Below are positions 51,343 to 61,600 of a DNA stretch of 64,000 nt, piece by piece (within the stretch, counting starts at the first letter, position 1; each line of letters starts with the position of its first letter). The stretch comes from Vulcanimicrobiota bacterium. Its GTDB lineage: Bacteria > Vulcanimicrobiota > Xenobia > Xenobiales > JADMJV01. The notes below the pieces were generated by a model that saw nothing but the letters and a program-made list of their open reading frames with translations, was not told the DNA's origin and searched no databases. Position numbers and translations under genes: made by a program. The DNA lies in NCBI GenBank assembly GCA_019637395.1, contig JAHBVR010000023.1, positions 62,001 to 126,000 on the forward strand, read 5' to 3'.

Positions 51343-52769
51343 GATGGCTTCTTCTACTGGTTCTGCTCAGCGCCGGCTGCGCCCGCCCCCAGGGCGTTCA
51401 GGTCGGCTCCAAGTCCTTTACCGAATCGGTGGTGCTGGGGGAAATCCTTTGCGATCAGCTAAAAATGCGCTCCATTCCGGCCGAGCATCGCGCTCAACTG
51501 GGCGGCACACGCGTGCTTTGGGAAGCTTTATTGGCGGGTTCTATCGACGCCTATCCGGAATATACGGGCACCCTGACCCAAGAGATTCTCCATCAGCCCC
51601 AAATGGAAGTCCAAGAACTCAGAAAAACCCTGGCCAACCAGGGCGTGGGCATGACCCCAAGCCTCGGCTTCAACAACACTTACGCTCTGGGCATGCGAGC
51701 TGAGCGGGCCCGCCAACTGGGCCTGACCAAAATGTCGCAACTCAAGCACCATCCCGAGCTGCGCTTCGGCTTCGGCCACGAGTTTTTACGCCGCCAGGAC
51801 GGCTGGCCGCGTATTCAATCGGTCTACTCTCTGCCTCAGAAACAGGTGGCCGGCACCGACCACGATCTGGCCTACGAGGCTTTGGTCTCAGGCCAGCTCG
51901 ACGTCATGGAAGTCTATACCACCGACGCCGAGATCGAGCACTATGGGCTGGTGCTGCTGGAGGACGACTTATCGGCTTTCCCACGCTACGACGCGGTCGT
52001 TCTTTATCGTCTCGAGAAACAGGCTCTGCTTCAGACACCGCTGGAGGAATTGGCCGGACGCCTGGACCGCCAGGGGATGGCCCGGCTCAACCAGCAGGTT
52101 CGGCTGCAGCAGCGCAGCGAGGCCCAGGTGGCGGCCGCCTGGCTGGGTCTGGACCAGCCCGAATCCCCCGGACTGGGCACCCGCCTGTGGCGCTCTACCG
52201 GCGAGCACCTGCGCCTGGTGGGTATCTCGCTGGCCATCGCCTGTTTGATCGGACTGCCCCTGGGCATGCTGTGCCACGCCCGGGCCGGTGTGGCTCGCCC
52301 CGTGCTGGGCTTCGTCGGTCTGGTGCAGACCATTCCCTCGCTGGCCCTGCTCGTTTTTTTGCTGCCCTGGAGCGGACTGGGCCCGCGTACGGCCATCCTG
52401 GCGCTCAGCCTCTACGCGCTCTTTCCCATCGTGCAAGGCACTTACCACGGCCTCCAGACCATCCCCGGAGCCCTGCGCGAATCGGCCGAAGCCCTGGGCC
52501 TGAGCGCCCAATCGCGCTGGCTACGGGTGGACCTGCCGCTGGCCCTGCCGGCCATCGTGCACGGCCTGCAGACGGCGGCCGTGATCGCGGTCGGCACCGC
52601 CACTCTGGCCGCCCTTATCGGCGCCGGCGGCTACGGCGAGCCCATCCTCACCGGCGTTCGCCTGGCCCGCACCGACCTGCTCTTAGAAGGCGCCGTTCCT
52701 TCCGCGGTCATGGCCCTGCTGGTGCAGTGGGCTTTCGGCCGCTGGCAGCAATCCTTACGCCGCGCCTGA
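51336..52769 (+). CDS. osmoprotectant binding-protein/permease fusion
   Basis: From ATG 51336 the protein has 477 residues. A lipoprotein-type signal (LLLLVLLSAGC, Cys15) leads an OpuAC/ProX-like binding domain: [32 protein letters not shown] and YTTDAEIEHYGLVLLEDD. Then about six membrane spans form a permease domain with the ATPase-contact region RESAEALGLSAQSRWLRVDL (core ALGLSAQSRWLRVDLP). Such fusions occur in choline/betaine uptake systems. The domain order puts the binding part N-terminal, outside the membrane. With the ATPase gene it makes a complete importer. Confidence 0.9.
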   Translation: MLRWLLLLVLLSAGCARPQGVQVGSKSFTESVVLGEILCDQLKMRSIPAEHRAQLGGTRVLWEALLAGSIDAYPEYTGTLTQEILHQPQMEVQELRKTLANQGVGMTPSLGFNNTYALGMRAERARQLGLTKMSQLKHHPELRFGFGHEFLRRQDGWPRIQSVYSLPQKQVAGTDHDLAYEALVSGQLDVMEVYTTDAEIEHYGLVLLEDDLSAFPRYDAVVLYRLEKQALLQTPLEELAGRLDRQGMARLNQQVRLQQRSEAQVAAAWLGLDQPESPGLGTRLWRSTGEHLRLVGISLAIACLIGLPLGMLCHARAGVARPVLGFVGLVQTIPSLALLVFLLPWSGLGPRTAILALSLYALFPIVQGTYHGLQTIPGALRESAEALGLSAQSRWLRVDLPLALPAIVHGLQTAAVIAVGTATLAALIGAGGYGEPILTGVRLARTDLLLEGAVPSAVMALLVQWAFGRWQQSLRRA

Positions 52770-52779
52770 CCAGGCTACT

Positions 52780-53670
52780 TCAATTCCAATCTGAAGGACG
52801 ACTCGTAAGTCTGAACATAATCGAGCCGTTTTCGCGCCCGAAATGGGTCAGGCTGGGAGTGAGCGCAAAATCGGCCGGCCGGGTCTCAATTTCCAGCCAG
52901 CGTTGCAGGCAATGCTCGGCCTCAGGCTCCCGGCCCAAGGAAAAAAGGGCGTGTCCCTTCAAGGCCAGTGCTTCCAAGGAAAAATTCTCCTGGAGCGACC
53001 GATTGGCCCAAAATAAGGAATCCTCATAACGCTCGGCTCCTTGCAAAAAGGCGGCCAGAGTCAAGTATTCATCCGGCTCCGAGAGGTTCCGCAAAATTTC
53101 CAACCCTTCCTGGAAACGCCCGCACAAGGCCAGCGCCCGGGCGCGATAACGCTGGCAATGCGGTAAAGCAGGCAGAGCGGACTTCTGGAAACACTCCAGA
53201 GCCTCCGGCCCGCGGTTCAAGCAGGTCAGGGCAAGCCCCCGGTACATAACAATGGCGCGCGCCACCGGCTTCCAACCCCAGAACTTGCGCAGTTGCCAGG
53301 CCCTGGTCAAGGCCTCCAAGGCCCTCTGAGGCTCGCGCTCCCAGCAAACCATGGCCAGCAGCAGATAGCTGCGGCCTTCCCGGGCATTCCACTCCAGAGA
53401 CAGGTACACATCGTCCTCGGCTTCCTTCAGCTTTCCCAGACAGAGGCGAGCGTAGGCTCGGCAGCGCAGCGCTGCCGCCCGGGAAAAGGCGATCGCCTGA
53501 GGGTGCCCCTGGATGGCCTGCGCCGCCCTTTCCAGCTCCTGGTGGCGAGCGAGTCTGACCAACTGCTCCAGTCGGTAAAGTCCCACCAACCCGACCCGAC
53601 CTGCCCACCGGTAGGCGTGAAGCACCCAGAAAAGGTAGGTCACGGCGAACAAATAGCTGGCTAAGCCCAT
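52780..53670 (-). CDS. membrane-anchored TPR protein
   Basis: One N-terminal span (MGLASYLFAVTYLFWVL) is followed by TPR-like helical repeats: AAALRCRAYARLCLGKLKEAED (core RLCLGKLKEAED), ALEALTRAWQLRKFWG, GLALTCLNRGPEALECFQK (core LNRGPEALECF) and LALKGHALFSLGREPEAEHCL (core LFSLGREPEAEH). It is probably a scaffold at the inner membrane. Partners are unknown. The gene lies convergent to the transporter unit, 10 bases apart. Confidence 0.8.
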   Translation of the reverse strand: MGLASYLFAVTYLFWVLHAYRWAGRVGLVGLYRLEQLVRLARHQELERAAQAIQGHPQAIAFSRAAALRCRAYARLCLGKLKEAEDDVYLSLEWNAREGRSYLLLAMVCWEREPQRALEALTRAWQLRKFWGWKPVARAIVMYRGLALTCLNRGPEALECFQKSALPALPHCQRYRARALALCGRFQEGLEILRNLSEPDEYLTLAAFLQGAERYEDSLFWANRSLQENFSLEALALKGHALFSLGREPEAEHCLQRWLEIETRPADFALTPSLTHFGRENGSIMFRLTSRPSDWN

Positions 53671-53731
53671 AGAAGCAGTCTAATGCTTCCTTGAGGAGAT
53701 GCAGTAACATCGGTTACGCTGACATCTATAC

Positions 53732-55345
53732 TTATTGAAACATCTGATAACTCAAGTATCCACCGGACAGATTGCGGACCTCGAACCCGTTATGCATCAG
53801 AATCCGGGTGGCCAGGTAGCCGCGCATGCCTACCTGGCAGTAGACGGTGAGGGGCCTGTCGGCGGGAAGTTCCTTCAGCCGGGAGCGCAATTCATCGACC
53901 GGAATGTGCCGGGAGCCGGGGATGTGCCCGCGTTGGTGTTCTTCCAGACTGCGCACATCCACCAGAATTTCTTCGCCGGAGAGCTGGTCCGGGCTGATCT
54001 GGGGATGTTCCCCACGCATTTCATTGGCGGCCACGAAGCCGGCCATGTTGACCGGGTCCTTGGCCGACCCGTAGGGAGGCGCGTAACAGAGTTCGAGTTG
54101 CTCCAGATCAAAAACCGTCATTCCGGCCTGGATGGCTACCGCCAGCACGTCGATGCGTTTGTCCACGCCCTTACCTCCAACCGCCTGGGCGCCTAAAACT
54201 TTGCCCGAGCCAGGCGCGTAGAGCAACTTCAAAGTCATGGCCTGAGCTCCGGGATAGTAACCGGCATGATCATTTGGATGCACGTAGACTTTGCGATAGT
54301 CGACCCGGCCGGCTCGGAGCCACTTCTCCGAAGCTCCGGTGCAGGCGGCGGTTTTGTCGAAAACCGCCACGATGGAGGTTCCCTGGGTGCCCCGGTAGGC
54401 GACCTGGCGGCCGGCGATGGCGTCAGCCGCCAGGCGGCCCTGGCGATTGGCGGGCCCGGCCAGAGGAATCTGGGTGGGCTGTCCGGTGACAACGTCAGTC
54501 ACTTCGATCACGTCCCCCACGGCGTAAATATGGGGATCGCTGGTGCGCATCGCCCCATCCACCCGAACTCCGCCACGCGGCCCGATTTGTAGCCCGGCCT
54601 GGGCCGCCAGGGCGCTCTCCGGCCGCACGCCTACCCCCAGCAACACCATGTCGGTCGGCCACTCCGCACCGGACTGCAAGCGTACCTTCAATCCCGGTTC
54701 AATGGTCGTAAGCGAGTCTCCCAGATGGAGATCGACCTCCCGGTCGCGGAGAGCCATGCTCAAAGGCCGGGTCATCTCACGGTCCAGTGGCGGGAGCACC
54801 TGAGGACTCAATTCCACCAGGCTGACTTGAAGGCCCCGCTGGCGCAAATTTTCCACCATTTCCAGACCGATAAATCCGGCACCCACCACGGTGGCATGGC
54901 GGGCGCCCGCGGCAAAGGCGTGGATCCGATCGGTATCTTCCAGATTGCGCAACGGGAACACGCCGGGCAGGCCCAGGCCCTCTACAGGGGGCCGCAGGGG
55001 AGCGGCTCCGGTGGCCAGAATCAAAGCGTCGTAGTCCACCAGGCTGACTTTGTCTGTGTTCAGGTCGCGCAAAGCCACCTGGCGCCGCTCCGGGTCGATA
55101 CTTTCCGCCACCGTCCGAGTGCGCACCTCCAGCCGAAAACGGCGGCGTAGATTGTCGGCGCTGGTTACCAACAACTTGGACCGCTCCTGAATGACGCCGC
55201 CCAGATAGTAGGGCAAACCGCAGTTGGCGAAGCTCACTTCAGAGCCGCGCTCCACCAGCAGGATTTCCGCCTCTTCGAGGTTGCGGCGCAGCCGGGTGGC
55301 GGCCGAAGCCCCACCGGCCACCCCGCCGATAATGACGATTTTCAT
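53732..55345 (-). CDS. CoA-disulfide reductase with rhodanese domain
   Basis: A 537-residue flavoprotein. FAD binding is in IVIIGGVAGGASAATRLRR (core GGVAGGASAA), and the single active Cys42 is in NCGLPYY, the mark of CoADR-like enzymes. NAD binding follows (ATVVGAGFIGLEMVENL, core GAGFIGLEM). The last 100 residues are a rhodanese domain with active Cys in YCQVGMRG. Fusions of this kind act on CoA disulfide or persulfide and per-/polysulfides. The ATG at 55345 follows GTGGAGAA. It lies 13 bases after ccoG. Confidence 0.93.
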   Translation of the reverse strand: MKIVIIGGVAGGASAATRLRRNLEEAEILLVERGSEVSFANCGLPYYLGGVIQERSKLLVTSADNLRRRFRLEVRTRTVAESIDPERRQVALRDLNTDKVSLVDYDALILATGAAPLRPPVEGLGLPGVFPLRNLEDTDRIHAFAAGARHATVVGAGFIGLEMVENLRQRGLQVSLVELSPQVLPPLDREMTRPLSMALRDREVDLHLGDSLTTIEPGLKVRLQSGAEWPTDMVLLGVGVRPESALAAQAGLQIGPRGGVRVDGAMRTSDPHIYAVGDVIEVTDVVTGQPTQIPLAGPANRQGRLAADAIAGRQVAYRGTQGTSIVAVFDKTAACTGASEKWLRAGRVDYRKVYVHPNDHAGYYPGAQAMTLKLLYAPGSGKVLGAQAVGGKGVDKRIDVLAVAIQAGMTVFDLEQLELCYAPPYGSAKDPVNMAGFVAANEMRGEHPQISPDQLSGEEILVDVRSLEEHQRGHIPGSRHIPVDELRSRLKELPADRPLTVYCQVGMRGYLATRILMHNGFEVRNLSGGYLSYQMFQ

Positions 55346-55358
55346 GATTTTCTCCACG

Positions 55359-56715
55359 TTATGGGATAAAAAAGTTGGCCTTGGCCCAGTTGCGGGCGCC
55401 CTGCTGATTACGCACCACGAACCGGAAAGGATGGCTTCCGCGGCCGAGCTGCTGGTCAGCCACCAGCAGCACCTGACTCTCCACCACCTGCCCGGGCTCG
55501 AGAGCTACCGGCTGTTCCAGACCGGCCAGCTGCACCTGGCCGATTCCCCCCACCTGGACCGTGAAATCGGCTGACTGGTTGAGGCGGTTGATCAGGCTCA
55601 GCTTGAAGATGTTGGTCACCCGGCCATCCGGCGTGCTCAACCCCAACTGACCTCCCGGTTGCACCACGCGCACGGCGTCCAGGCCGATCGGCGAGCGATT
55701 CCAGGCCAGGTAGCCGAGCAGGCTGCCCAACAACCCGAGCAGCGCTCCGTAGACCATCAGTCTGGGCCGGACCAGCTTCTGGGACTGCCCCTCCAGGGCG
55801 TTGAGAGAAGTGTAGCGGACCAGGCCACGAGGCTGGTGAACCTTGTCCATCATTTCATCGCAGGCGTCGATGCAGGCCGTACAGGCGATGCACTCCAGTT
55901 GCAGGCCCTGGCGGATATCGATGCCGGGTTGGACAGGCCTGCACGCAGGCCGAACAGTCGATGCAGGCGCCTCGGCCCGTATCCTTCACCTTGCCGCGAG
56001 GCTCGCCACGCTTGGAGTCGTAGGCAACAATCAAGCTGTCTCGGTCCAGCATGGCCCCTTGGAACCGTGCATAAGGACACAGGTAGCAGCAAAATTGCTC
56101 GCGGAAGTAGCCGAAGTCAAAGAGCGAGACGAGGGTGAAAAAGCCGATCGCGATAGCCGTGGTGGTGCTTACCTCGCCGGTCAGCAGTTGAGTCCAACTG
56201 TGGCGGATGGGCAGAAAGTAGCCCGAGAAGGTAAAGCCCAACCACATTCCCATCACCGTCCAGGCCGCCCACTTGCCCAGTTTGCGGCCCAACTTGTCCG
56301 CCTTCCAGGGAGCCTTGTCCAAACGGATTCGGGCGGCCCTGTCCCCTTCAAACCAGCGTTCCACCATGATGAAAGCCTGGCTGAAAATGGTTTGCGGGCA
56401 GGCGTAGCCGCACCAGGTGCGGCCGATGACGGCGCTGACCAAAAACAAGGTGAGCGCCGCACTGATGAGCAGCAAATGCAGGAAGTAGGTGTCCTGAGGA
56501 TGGAGCACCAAGCCGAAGAGAAAAAGCTTGCGCCCGGGCAGGTCGGCCAACACCGCCTGGCGGCCGTTCCACTGCACCCAGGGCAGCAGAAACAGCAGAG
56601 CTTGCAACAGCACGCTGAAAAAGTTACGCAAATTCCGAAAGCGCCCGTGGATATACTTCGGGTAGACCTTGTTGCGAGCCATGGTGATTTCGGAACCGGG
56701 TAATTGCATTGTCAT
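55359..56715 (-). pseudogene. ccoG: ccoG (FixG-like), split by one-base frameshift
   Basis: CcoG is a membrane 4Fe-4S protein that helps copper handling for cbb3 oxidase. The upstream frame (56715-55855) carries YPKYIHGRFRNLR, WCGYACPQTIF, CCYLCPYARFQG and CIDCSACVQACPT, then derails. Dropping one C of the CCC run at 55926-55928 restores GIDIRQGLQLECIACTACID and joins the second frame (55853-55359), which ends in the normal Ig-like tail. The joined length of about 450 residues is normal. All else is intact, so this is a recent mutation or a sequence error. AT-rich half-sites stand upstream. Confidence 0.85.
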
Positions 56716-56800
56716 GTATCCAAGATAACGACCTTCAGGTCGCTTGATACTGATCTAAATCAGGTCAACGGCAAATCCAGAGCGATCTGGATAAGACGAT

Positions 56801-56819
56801 ATAGAATTATATGAATATC
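56801..56819. promoter_or_regulatory. AT-rich operator half-sites before ccoG
   Basis: ATAGAAT (56801-56807) and ATATGAATATC (56809-56819) stand as a tandem pair between arsR and ccoG. The second shares ATGAATAT with the perfect inverted repeat before the pump operon, so the same ArsR-family protein may bind here. Confidence 0.5.
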
Positions 56820-56844
56820 TTAAGTTAACCTGTCAAGTGCCGTT

Positions 56845-57177
56845 TTACCCGGCCTGGTGGCGGAAGCTCACGCCGGGATCACAGCTGCGGATGCAATCGA
56901 GCAGTTTGAACAGTTGCGGCAGGGCGACGCTGTAAAAAACCATTCCCTGGCTGCGCCGTGCCCGCAAGAGCCCCAGCAACTTCATCCTGGTCAGATGCTG
57001 GGAGACCACCGGCTGCGGCAGTCCCAGCTCCTCTTGAATCTGGCTGACGGCGGCCTCCTCGCAGCTCTCCAGCAGTTCGACGATGCGAAGGCGCACGGGA
57101 TGCCCGACGCACTTGAGCATGTCGGCGGCAAAGTCGATCAGTGCGGGCGCGAGTTTCTCTTTTTTCGTTCGTTTCAT
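56845..57177 (-). CDS. ArsR-family regulator
   Basis: A 110-residue winged-helix regulator: PVRLRIVELLE, recognition helix region LPQPVVSQHLTRMKLLGLL (core QPVVSQHL) and the wing RRSQGMVFYSV. Cysteines lie at 23, 39, 95 and 99, that is in helix 2 and the last helix. The arsenic or cadmium box ELCVCDL is absent from helix 3 (VSQIQEEL). Paired helix-2 and helix-5 cysteines recall thiol- or persulfide-sensing members such as BigR and SqrR. It heads ccoG-CoADR and diverges from the pump operon, so both are likely targets. Confidence 0.88.
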   Translation of the reverse strand: MKRTKKEKLAPALIDFAADMLKCVGHPVRLRIVELLESCEEAAVSQIQEELGLPQPVVSQHLTRMKLLGLLRARRSQGMVFYSVALPQLFKLLDCIRSCDPGVSFRHQAG

Positions 57178-57251
57178 CTGCTGTGTCCGTTCTTTTCCCT
57201 TGCTGGTAGCTCCCTCAGTATACCTTTATGAGAAGTGACGGACAATACGAT

Positions 57252-57336
57252 ATATGAATGATCGAATAAGCCATAGTTTGAATATACCATTGGCTTGTTC
57301 CGTGCCAGGTGTGGTATGAATATTACAATATTCATA
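57252..57336. promoter_or_regulatory. ArsR-type operator region before pump operon
   Basis: A perfect inverted repeat, TATGAATATT (57315-57324) and AATATTCATA (57327-57336) with a 2-base gap, lies 26 bases before the adaptor ATG. A further half-site ATATGAAT is at 57252-57259, nearer arsR. The rest of the 185-base gap is AT-rich, unlike the surroundings, and holds no gene. Confidence 0.75.
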
Positions 57337-57362
57337 TATAACTAGAACGCGGTGTAAGCCTG

Positions 57363-58631
57363 ATGATGAAGAGAACTCTACTCTTGGGAGCTCTGGCGAT
57401 GGGGGCGCTCGGTTGCTCCTCGAAGACCCCCGGCATCTCGCCGGCGGCGCCCCCCATAACGGTTTCTACGGCTAAAATGGAGGTCCAAAAGAAGGCCTCT
57501 GAAACGGCCTTTCCGGCCAGCGTGCGTTCCCGCCGCCAGGCTGTGCTGGCCACCAGGTTGCCCGGCCGCATCCTGTATTTGCCGGCGGAAGAAGGCGACA
57601 TCGTGGCGGCCGGCAGTTGCATGGTGCAAGTCGATACTTCTGATCTCGAGGCACGCGCCGAGCAGGCCGAGGCGGGACGGGCCTCGGCCCGGGCGGCCCG
57701 GGACCAGGCGGAAGCCGGAATGGAACGGTCGCGGCGAGCGGTGGCCCAGTCCGAGGTTCAACTGAAGAGGCTGGCCAACCAGCGCCAGGAGGCGGACGCC
57801 CGACTGCAACTTGCCCAAAAAGAAGAACAACGCTATCAAGGCCTGGCCCGGGAAGGGGCGGTCCCGCGCCAACGGGCCGACCAGGCCCTGGCCGAACTGC
57901 AGATTGCCCGCTCTCGCCTGAAGCAATTGCAAGCGCAAATCACCTCCGCCCAGGTGGCCATCTGGCAATCACAGGCCGGCGTTGCCGAGGCTCGGAGTTC
58001 ACTGGCCCGCTCTCAGGTGGGCATCCGCGAGGCCGAGGCCGGCCTGCGGGTAGCCGCCAGCGACCTCTCGTACGGCCGAATTCTTGCCCCCTTCCGCGCG
58101 GTCGTGATAGAAAAGAACGCCTGGCAAGGCGAATTGAACACCCCCGGGCGCCCGCTGCTCAAGTTGCAGGATTTGGACCAGTTGGAAGTCACCTTGAGTC
58201 TGCCGGAATCACGGTTGGAGCAGGTGCGAAAAGGTCAACTGCTGACCGCCGAGATTCCTTCATTGAAGCGCAAAGTTCAGCTACGCGTGGGCCAGATTGT
58301 CGCCTCAACCGACCCGGCCACCCACAGCTTCCTGGTCCGGCTCAGCCTGCTCGATCCTCCCCGCCAACTGTTGCCGGGAACCTTTGTGCGCGTGGCCTTG
58401 CCGGAATCCCCCCGCCGCCTGCTGGTCCTGCCGGAGGCCGCTCTGGTCCGGCGCGGTCAACTGGAGGGCGTCTTTGTGGTCTCTCAAGGAGTGGCCGAGT
58501 TTCGTCTGATCCAGCTCGGCCAGTCCGTAACCGGGGGGCGGGAAGTGCTTTCCGGGCTGCAAGCGGGAGAAGAAATCGTGCTCAAGCCCGGCGAGACTTT
58601 GCACGACGGTCAGAAGGTAGAGCCCCAGTGA
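57363..58631 (+). CDS. RND efflux periplasmic adaptor (lipoprotein)
   Basis: A 422-residue HlyD-type membrane-fusion protein. The signal ends in ALGC (Cys18), so it is probably a lipoprotein in the inner membrane. The lipoyl half-motifs are at LPGRILYLPAEEGDIVAAGS (core AEEGDIVAAG) and LSYGRILAPFRAVV, with a long coiled-coil hairpin of about 150 residues between them. A barrel domain follows. The GTGA overlap with the pump gene shows coupling. Confidence 0.92.
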   Translation: MMKRTLLLGALAMGALGCSSKTPGISPAAPPITVSTAKMEVQKKASETAFPASVRSRRQAVLATRLPGRILYLPAEEGDIVAAGSCMVQVDTSDLEARAEQAEAGRASARAARDQAEAGMERSRRAVAQSEVQLKRLANQRQEADARLQLAQKEEQRYQGLAREGAVPRQRADQALAELQIARSRLKQLQAQITSAQVAIWQSQAGVAEARSSLARSQVGIREAEAGLRVAASDLSYGRILAPFRAVVIEKNAWQGELNTPGRPLLKLQDLDQLEVTLSLPESRLEQVRKGQLLTAEIPSLKRKVQLRVGQIVASTDPATHSFLVRLSLLDPPRQLLPGTFVRVALPESPRRLLVLPEAALVRRGQLEGVFVVSQGVAEFRLIQLGQSVTGGREVLSGLQAGEEIVLKPGETLHDGQKVEPQ

Positions 58632-61600
58632 CGACTCCGGGAGCCCATGGAGTGGCGGGCCGGCTCGCCCGTTTCTTCCTCAATTCCAGCCTTACCCCGC
58701 TGTTGATTCTGGTTTCACTGCTGCTCGGGCTGGGAGCCACCATCATTTTGCCTCGCGAGGAAGAGCCGCAGATCACCGTACCTATGGTCGACGTGCTGGT
58801 TTCCATGCCGGGAGCCAGCGCCGCCGAAGTGGAACAGCGGCTCACCACCCCGCTGGAAAAGCTGGTGCGGGAACTGCCCGGTGTGGAGTATGTCTATTCG
58901 ACTTCGCGACCGGGAGGCACCGCTCTGATCGTGCGTTTTCTGGTGGGCACGCCTTCCGAGGACGCCCTCGTCCGACTCTACAGCAAGATTTACGCTCATC
59001 TCGACCAGGTGCCTCCGGGAGCATCCCAACCGCTGATCAAGTCTCACTCCATCGATGACGTGCCGATCCTGGCCTTGACTTTTTCCAGCTCCGAGTTGGG
59101 CGCTTTTCCGCTGCGGGCGGTGGCCGCTCAGGTGGCCGAAGAGGTGAAGAAAGTGGCGGACGTCTCCGAAACGACGCTGCTGGGCGGGCTACGCCGGCAA
59201 GTGCGAATAGAATTACGTCCCGACCAGTTAGCCGCTTACCAGCTCAGCCCCCTTTCCCTTGCTCAAAGCTTACAGGGCGAAAACATCCGCCGCTTGAGTG
59301 GGCCGACGGTGGCCGACGGCCAGGCCTGGATGGTGGGTACCGGCCAGACGCTGCGTGACGCCCGGGAAGTCCAGCGACTGGTGGTGGCCGTGCACCAGGG
59401 CCGGCCCGTTTATTTGGGGGAAGTGGCTACCGTGCTGGATGGGCCGGAAGAGCCCACCTCGCTGGCTTTTCAGGAAGAGAAAGCCAGCCCCGGGCTGCGG
59501 CCGGCCGTCACCCTGGCCATCGCCAAGCGCAAAGGGGCTAACGCGACCGTGGTTTCCGGCCACGTCCTGAAAAAGATAGAAGAACTCAAGGGCGTTTTGA
59601 TCCCCTCTCAGGTTCAGGTCCGCGTCACCCGGGACTACGGCCGGACGGCCGCCGAGCGCTCCAACGAATTGTTGGTGCATATGCTGGTGGCCGTCGGTTC
59701 GGTCACAGCCCTGATGTGGCTGGCTCTGGGACACCGCGAGTCGGGGGTGGTGGCCGTCGCCATCCCGGTCACCCTGGCTCTGACTCTGGCCACTTTCGTC
59801 TTCTACAAATTCACCCTGAACCGGGTTACCTTTTTCGCGCTGATCTTCTCGATCGGCATCCTGGTAGATGACGCCATCGTGGTAGTGGAAAATGTGGTGC
59901 GCCATTTACGCCTGCCCGAAAACCGCGGGCGCTCGCCTGCCGAAGTGGTGCTGGAGGCGGTTTCCGAAGTGGGCAATCCCACCATCCTGGCCACTCTGGC
60001 GGTGGTGGCGGCCATTCTCCCCATGGCTTTCGTAAGCGGTTTGATGGGCCCCTACATGTTGCCGATTCCTCTGGGGGCCTCGGCCGCCATGCTGTTCTCT
60101 CTGCTGGTGGCCTTCACCATTGTGCCCTGGGCAGCCCTGCGACTGCTGGGCTCGGTGGGAGACAAAGGACCGGAACAGCACGCCGAAGATCGCATGACCG
60201 TGCTCTATCGAAAGATGATGGGTCGCTTGCTGCACGACACCAGAGCTCGCTGGGCTTTCCTGGTGGCCATCGGATTGCTGCTGCTGGCGGCGGTGGCGCT
60301 GGTGCCGTTCCGAGCGGTTCTCTTCAAGATGCTGCCCTTTGACAACAAGAGTGAGCTTCAAATTCTGGTGGATATGCCCGAGGGCACTCCTCTGGAGAAC
60401 ACCCTTCAGGCGCTACGCCGCTTGAGCCGGCCCCTGGCGGAAGTTCCCGAGGTGACCGGCTTCGAGATCTATGCGGGCACTTCGGCTCCCTACAACTTCA
60501 ATGGTCTGGTCCGCCACTATTTCCTGCGCTCCGGGCCGCACTTGGGAGACCTTCAGGTCAACCTGCTCCCCAAGGAGGAGCGCGGCCGGCAGAGCCACGC
60601 CATCGCCAAGGAGTTGCGCGGGAAATTACAACCTCTGGCCCGGGAACTGGGCGCGGTGCTACAGGTGGCCGAGATTCCTCCCGGACCTCCGGTGCTGCAG
60701 ACTCTGGTCTGCGAAATCTATGGTCCGAGTGCGGCCGGGCGATTGGAGCTGGCTGCTCAGGTCAAGAAACTCTACAACCAGAGCGAAGGGGTGGTGGACG
60801 TGGACTGGTATGTGGAAGACCCGCAGCCGCTGCTGGACCTCGAGGTCGACCGCCAGCAGGCCGCCTTATCTGGACTCAGCAGTTCCACCATCGCCCAAAC
60901 GCTCGACCTGGCCGTGGGCGGTCTGCCGGTCGGTCTGCTCCACCTCGAGAACTGGCGTGAGGACGTGCCCATAGTGCTGCGCTTGCCGATCGGCCAGCGC
61001 GGCGATGCCCGGGCCCTGCTCAGTTTGAAATTACCTAACGCCTCGGGGCAACAGATTCCGCTGGCCGAGGTGGTCAGCCCGCGCCGGGAAAAGCTGGGCA
61101 GCAACATTTACCACAAAAATATGCAGCCGGTCGTCTATGTGACCGGCGACGTGGCCGGCCAACTCGACAGTCCGCTCTATAGCATTCTGGATTTGCGTTC
61201 TCAGCTGGCCAGGGTGCCCGGGCTCCAGCAATACTTTTTCCGTCAGCCCGACGGCCGGGGCTACAGTCTCAAATGGGACGGCGAGTGGCAGGTAACCTAC
61301 GAAGTCTTCCGCGACATGGGCATTGCCTTCGCGGTGGTGGTGGTGTTGATCTATGCCTTGATGGTGGGTTGGTTCGAAAGTTTCACCACCCCTCTGGTGA
61401 TTCTCACCGCCATTCCCTTCTCCATGATCGGAATCATGCCCGCTCACTGGCTGCTGGGGGCTTTCTTCACAGCCACCTCGCTGATCGGGTTCATCGCCGG
61501 AGCCGGCATCGTGGTACGCAACTCCATTATCCTGGTGGATTTCATCGAACTGCGTCTGCGCGCCGGCGCGCCCCTAGACCAGGCCGTCATCGATGCGGGA

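Noticed and set aside
55855-55935. Programmed frameshift in ccoG
   Set aside because: No slippery heptamer with downstream stem is evident, and the family is not known to use one; a plain one-base insertion explains the data.
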